DNA of 64,000 bases from Ciona savignyi (taxonomy: Eukaryota; Chordata; Ascidiacea; Phlebobranchia; Cionidae). Numbering within the stretch: position 1 is the first letter of the stretch; the number at the start of each line of letters is the position of its first letter. Positions 59,801 to 64,000 of this stretch are shown here, in pieces. The stretch lies in contig CH003351.1 in assembly GCA_000149265.1 (NCBI GenBank), positions 1 to 64,000 on the forward strand, given 5' to 3'. A program made the translations under genes and the position numbers. The notes under the pieces were generated by a model. The model saw nothing but the letters and a program-made list of their open reading frames with translations, ran no database searches and was not told where the DNA came from.

Positions 59801-62800
59801 TGACCAATTTAACAGTGAGTTGTTTTCTTTGCATTATTGGGAGACTTAGGATAGAATAGGATATATTCATGTTTATCCCCGTGAATGATAAAACCAAAGG
59901 GGTTAACACACGGGCAATTGTCAGATTACCTCGCACCCACCATCGGGTTACCGGAGCTTTTATAGTGTGTTGTGTATGATATACAGTATGAGTATACACT
60001 GTCCTTCAATATAGTAGACCTATTAATCCGCTGGGTTCAGGCAATGTCCGTTAAGTGCCTTTCCCAAGGACACAACCGATTAGGTAGCGACCAGTTTCGT
60101 ACCCGCAACCCTTAGGCCGAAAGGCGACGCACTAAACCACCACTAACCGGTCCGGACTAGACTTCCATGTGTAACTGTTTTTTGACATAAATGAGGTAAA
60201 ATGTGTTTTTTTGTACCAGATACTTGACTTGGATGGAAACAAAATTCATCGAATTCCCCAACAAATTGCTGGTTTGGTGTCGTTGAAACAACTGCATTTA
60301 GCTAAAAATGCTTTAACCAGTCTGCCGGATGCCATGTTTCTTCTCGAAAACCTTGAACTTTTAGATCTTAGTCTCAATGCCCTTTCCACAATCCCTGATT
60401 CAATTCAGTGGCTGAAAAGCCTGCGGGAATTGAGTGTCAACTGTAATCAACTTCAGGCTTTACCGCATAAGTTTTATAAACTAACCAACCTCGAAGTCTT
60501 ACATTTACACAGCAATTGTTTGCATGTTTTACCAAAGAGAATTTCAAGGCTAAAAAAACTAAAATATCTTGATGCAAGTTCAAACAGGTTTGTAAACTTT
60601 CTAGATTTATTGCAAACATTATAAATAAAGAATGATTAGTTGCTTTGCAATAATCTTATAAACCGAATAAGTTTTAGATGTAAATATTGTAAAAATAATT
60701 TGATTATGACATTGAATTCATATCAGTTTAATGGATATGAAAATTATGTGGATAAAGTTGTCTTATGTGTGACTGTAAACCACTTTTATCATTTTCCAAG
60801 ATTATGTCATCTTCCTGTGAACATTTGTGCTCTGACTTCACTACGAGTTCTGGCATTGGACGACAATAAGTTGCAAGAGATGCCTGAACATCTTGGGAAT
60901 TTAAAATCCTTATCCATTCTTGGCTTAACAGGAAATCAAGTTAGTTATATGTAAATGTTTAGAACATTTGATCGCTTGGCATTAAACTTTATGTACAGTA
61001 CTTGTTGACATTGTACTTTAACTTATAAGGATAGGATAGGATATTCATCTTTATCCCCGGGAATGGGAAAACCAAGGAGATTAACACACGAGCAATCGTC
61101 AGATCACCTCGCGCCCATCGTCGGGTTACCGGAGCTATTGCAGTGTGTTGTATATGATAGACACGTTCCTTCAATTTGGTAGAACCCATTAATCCGCTGG
61201 GTTCAGGCAATATCTGTAAAGTGCCTTGCCCAAGGACACAACCGACTAGCTAGCGACCAGTTTCGCACCTTCAACCTTTCGATTGAAAGGCGACTTAACC
61301 GTTAGACCAACGGGCCGGACACTCAACTGTCCTTGGGCTTTTGTGCAAAATAAATTCAATAATGGCTTCTGTGGGCATACAACTCGCTAGTGTCAGTAAT
61401 CTCAGTATAATAACTTCAATGTTTTTCACATTCACAGGATAGATCATAAATATTTAAGACTTTTAATATAGTTTTGTGGTATCAACTTCTAAACTAGAGT
61501 TTCTCAACCTGTGTGCCGTTGCACAATTACTTTTTTACGAAAATTTAATTTAAAATAGAATTTGTCTTGTACTGGAGCTATTGCAGTGTGCAACTTCTGA
61601 TATTCTTTACTTGATTATTGATTAATAGAAATCCACTGACCACAACTCATCAAAAATAATGAAGGTCATGATCTCCAGAAATTAATGTGTTTTCCATACA
61701 AAATGTTATTCTGCTTATTTGATAGTTTGCAGAATTTCCCCTCAGTGTATGTGCTGTTACTTCATTGCAACGACTCTATCTTGGACAAGATCAGGGCCGT
61801 CCATTTACTAAACTGCCAGACCAGGTAAAGATGGACTTACAAATTTATCAGTTGAATTATACCTAGTTTTTTTAAATGGCCAATGGCATGCACAATAAGG
61901 GACAATAAAATGCAAAAATAATTTTGCATAAAAATATTAGCTTAGCTGGGTCTTTAAGGTTCACTTAAGACTATGTTGACAAACACACGAAAGAATAATA
62001 AGATGGTTTTCGAAATCTTCCTTGGTTTAAGTGTAAATTGGAAACAACAACAAAAACCAGTTGTTTAGTTTAGTTCATTTTTTGTTTCCACGTTGAAAAC
62101 ACTAAGCGGGACTACCGGTAAAAATTAGAAAAACGGCAAAACGACAGTCGTTGTCGACATTTTATCCTGAAATTCATCATTTCCATTTTCATAACAATTT
62201 TCACATCGATTAGTAAAAATTTTAATTGCTATTGTCGTTTTGTACAATAAACAGTATAAAATTGTTGTTATTTTGGAATTTGTTTGACCATAACCATTGT
62301 AATGTACTGCCCACTTCTGTAGGTACAGTACTTACAAGACCTGGAAGAACTATACATGGACAATAATGTATTGGTCACCCTACCACCTGTATTGCGACAT
62401 CTTAAGAAATTAAGAGTAATCGATTTTTCTAATAATCGACTTTCTTCATTACCACCTACTTTCCCAGAAATCACCTGTAAGTTAACATTTTAATGACTTT
62501 ATCGCCATATTCACTTCAACTTTATGCCAGGGTATTTTTTTAAGCTGGTTAACTAATTTTTTTAAATTCCAACCAACTATTAGCTGGTCGGTTGTATCAT
62601 TAAGAAAGGCACTTAGAAGACACCACCCTAACCCAGTGGTGAACCAGAAAAGTACGAAAATTTACAACATACTGCAATAGATCCGGAAATGCCTACAGTG
62701 GGCAAGAGATAATGTGATTGTCCATGTTAAAATAATTCTTGGATTTTTCTATTTATATAAATTAAATCTGATCATTTATTATGTATTGTACATGACTGCT

Positions 62801-63349
62801 TATGTCAAATAACTATTCAGCAAGTTTCGTTTTTAACAGGGTTACAATCAATTAAACTGGATAACAATGATCTTGTAAAACTACCGGAAGAGATTGATAG
62901 TTTTACCTCACTGAAAGTTTTAAGCGTTAAAAACAACCACCTCCAGTTTCCACCACAAGAGGTGTGTGAAAAGGGGCTTCAAAGCATCATTGCTTTCATT
63001 ACCCAGGAGAAGAATATGCGGAAACGAGCAATCAAGGTATCATATATTGAAGTCACATTAAAAATTATTTAACATTATCTTAATTCTTATTCATTTAATC
63101 AACCAGTACATGTGATACTTGTGTAAAGGGTGTTTACCAATGGGTGTGTTTTTACTTCCTGAACTTAACTTGCTTCGTAAAACTGTGTCATTCACTTATT
63201 AACTCCTGCAATTTTAGATCCAGGCATGGTGGAGAGGAGCTATGGTTAGAACCGGCCTTGGTTCTTTTAATACTGGAGTTAAGTCTAAAAAAGGAAAAAA
63301 AGGAAAGAAAGGTAAAAAAGGAACGGGAAAAGGCAAGAAAAAGAAATGA
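56857..63349 (+). CDS. LRRIQ4: leucine-rich-repeat and IQ-motif protein, LRRIQ4-like
   Basis: Eleven exons: 56857-56948, 57773-57938, 58006-58139, 58650-58787, 59463-59814, 60220-60587, 60801-60939, 61726-61824, 62323-62476, 62840-63036, 63218-63349; 656 aa, phases all consistent. About 180 N-terminal residues are polar. A run of a dozen or more LRRs follows (LDLSNKGLDSIP-type, LDLSLNALSTIP, LHLHSNCLHVLPKRI, LALDDNKLQEMPEHLGNL, IDFSNNRLSSLPP). After the LRRs comes an IQ motif (IQAWWRGAMVR, 614-624), a calmodulin-binding signature, then a lysine/glycine-rich tail. LRR plus a terminal IQ is the layout of vertebrate LRRIQ4 (about 560 aa). Other LRR proteins are possible, so orthology is moderate. 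The SINEs inside it are all intronic. Confidence 0.8.
58292..58570 (+). mobile_element. main-family SINE in LRRIQ4-like intron 3
   Basis: TCAGTCTGGTGGATTAATGT head, GGTCTAGCTAGTCGTTGGGT core, ACACACTAAAATAGCTCCAG and GGGGATAAACATAAATATTC tail. Confidence 0.85.
59848..60160 (-). mobile_element. main-family SINE in LRRIQ4-like intron 5 (reverse)
   Basis: Begins with the reverse tail AGGATAGAATAGGATATATT and ends with the head complement AACCGGTCCGGACTAG. Near full length. Confidence 0.88.
61029..61320 (-). mobile_element. main-family SINE in LRRIQ4-like intron 7 (reverse)
   Basis: The tail GGATAGGATAGGATATTCAT shows a (TATCC)n ending. The core CAACCGACTAGCTAGCGACC and head AACGGGCCGGAC are well preserved. 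Among the youngest-looking copies. Confidence 0.92.
62580..62760 (+). mobile_element. degenerate main-family SINE in LRRIQ4-like intron 9
   Basis: TAGCTGGTCGGTTGTATCAT, TACAACATACTGCAATAGAT and CCTACAGTGGGCAAGAGATA in family order; the head is lost. Confidence 0.6.
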
Positions 63350-64000
63350 ATTACATGGACAAGTATCCTACAGGAGTCCTGTAGTGATTGGCAAATCTTC
63401 ACTGTGGTGCAATTAAATGCAATTTATATATGTAGCTTTATTATTGTTAACATATTCTGCCTGTAAATACAAGAAATAGTGTTTAACAAAATGAATTTAT
63501 TTTAACTGGATAGGATATTCATGTTTATCCCCGTGAATGGGAAGGAAAACCAAGGGGCGCCCACTGCGGGTAACCGGAGCTATTGTAGTGTGTATGATTT
63601 ACACATTCCTTCAATTTAGTAGAACCCATTAATCTACTGGGTCCAGGCAATGTCCGTAAAGTGCCTTGCCAAAAAGGCCATAACCGACTAGCTAGCACAC
63701 CTGCAACCTTTCGATTGAAAGGCGAGGGACGCACTAAACCAGCCAGACAAAACTGTCAAGTTAAATGAACAGGAACTTTTTATTTGAAACAGCACAGCAC
63801 TAGTTTCATTACATTTACTATTCTGGTTGATATTACAAATTTCAGTGTCAATACAAGCAAATATTTCAAGCATGGTAGTCTTGTTCTTTCAGTAATGGTA
63901 AAGTGTGTATGCCATCTTTGTCAATTATTCTGATGCATACCGCCGGCAAATTTACGATGAATCGTCTTTTTAACTGAAAAAATCAAGTTCAGTCGTTTAA
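63350..64000. other. downstream of the LRR gene
   Basis: Probable 3' UTR of the LRR gene, one reverse SINE (63508-63750) and plain AT-rich sequence to the window end. No further gene seen. Confidence 0.5.
63508..63750 (-). mobile_element. main-family SINE (reverse)
   Basis: GGATAGGATATTCATGTTTA tail, GGTAACCGGAGCTATTGTAG, ATAACCGACTAGCTAGC core and the head near AACCAGCCAGAC. A 20-30 bp internal deletion is visible between tail and core. Confidence 0.85.

Noticed and set aside
63214-63416. Two open frames over the last LRRIQ4-like exon
   Set aside because: The IQ motif and phase-consistent splice place the real frame elsewhere; these arise from the A/G-rich lysine tail.

Overview
The window looks like chordate, probably ascidian (Ciona-like), nuclear DNA. 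It is AT-rich. Genes are interrupted by many short GT-AG introns. One gene is a complement C6-like protein of the short type reported from Ciona, and one tRNA-derived SINE family is scattered through introns and intergenic DNA. No prokaryotic operons, rRNA or CRISPR arrays are visible. Organism identity is an inference. I built the exon models by hand, checking splice phases and family motifs.

Layout. 1-5.3 kb: a 1.48-kb direct repeat (two copies) flanks a small RGS gene (minus strand) that carries a tandemly duplicated exon. 5.3-9.1 kb: a nest of insertions, in which an old SINE is split by a second SINE type and by a young BEL/Pao LTR element with near-identical LTRs and a mosaic, internally deleted ORF. 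9.7-14.7 kb: SEM1/DSS1 and COG7, each with one apparent frameshift that is probably a sequence error. 17.5-23.8 kb: an intronless SLC6-type transporter with bacterial-like features and two SLC35G-like transporters. 24.6-29.3 kb: a head-to-head pair of 491-aa paralogues with TPR-like repeats and an N-terminal domain I do not recognise. 29.6-37.5 kb: a TRAF adaptor and a C6-like MACPF protein. 41.1 kb: a 293-bp MITE with a perfect 8-bp target duplication. 42.3-55.0 kb: KIF17, 22 exons. 56.9-63.3 kb: an LRRIQ4-like gene with SINE copies in its introns.

The genes are mostly unrelated housekeeping or ciliary functions (proteasome/BRCA2 cofactor, Golgi tethering, ciliary kinesin). The exception is 24.6-37.5 kb, where the unknown TPR pair sits beside a TRAF and a terminal-complement gene. 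A link to immunity there is inference from position only. The best candidate for something undescribed is the divergent TPR pair; the intronless SLC6-type gene is the next.
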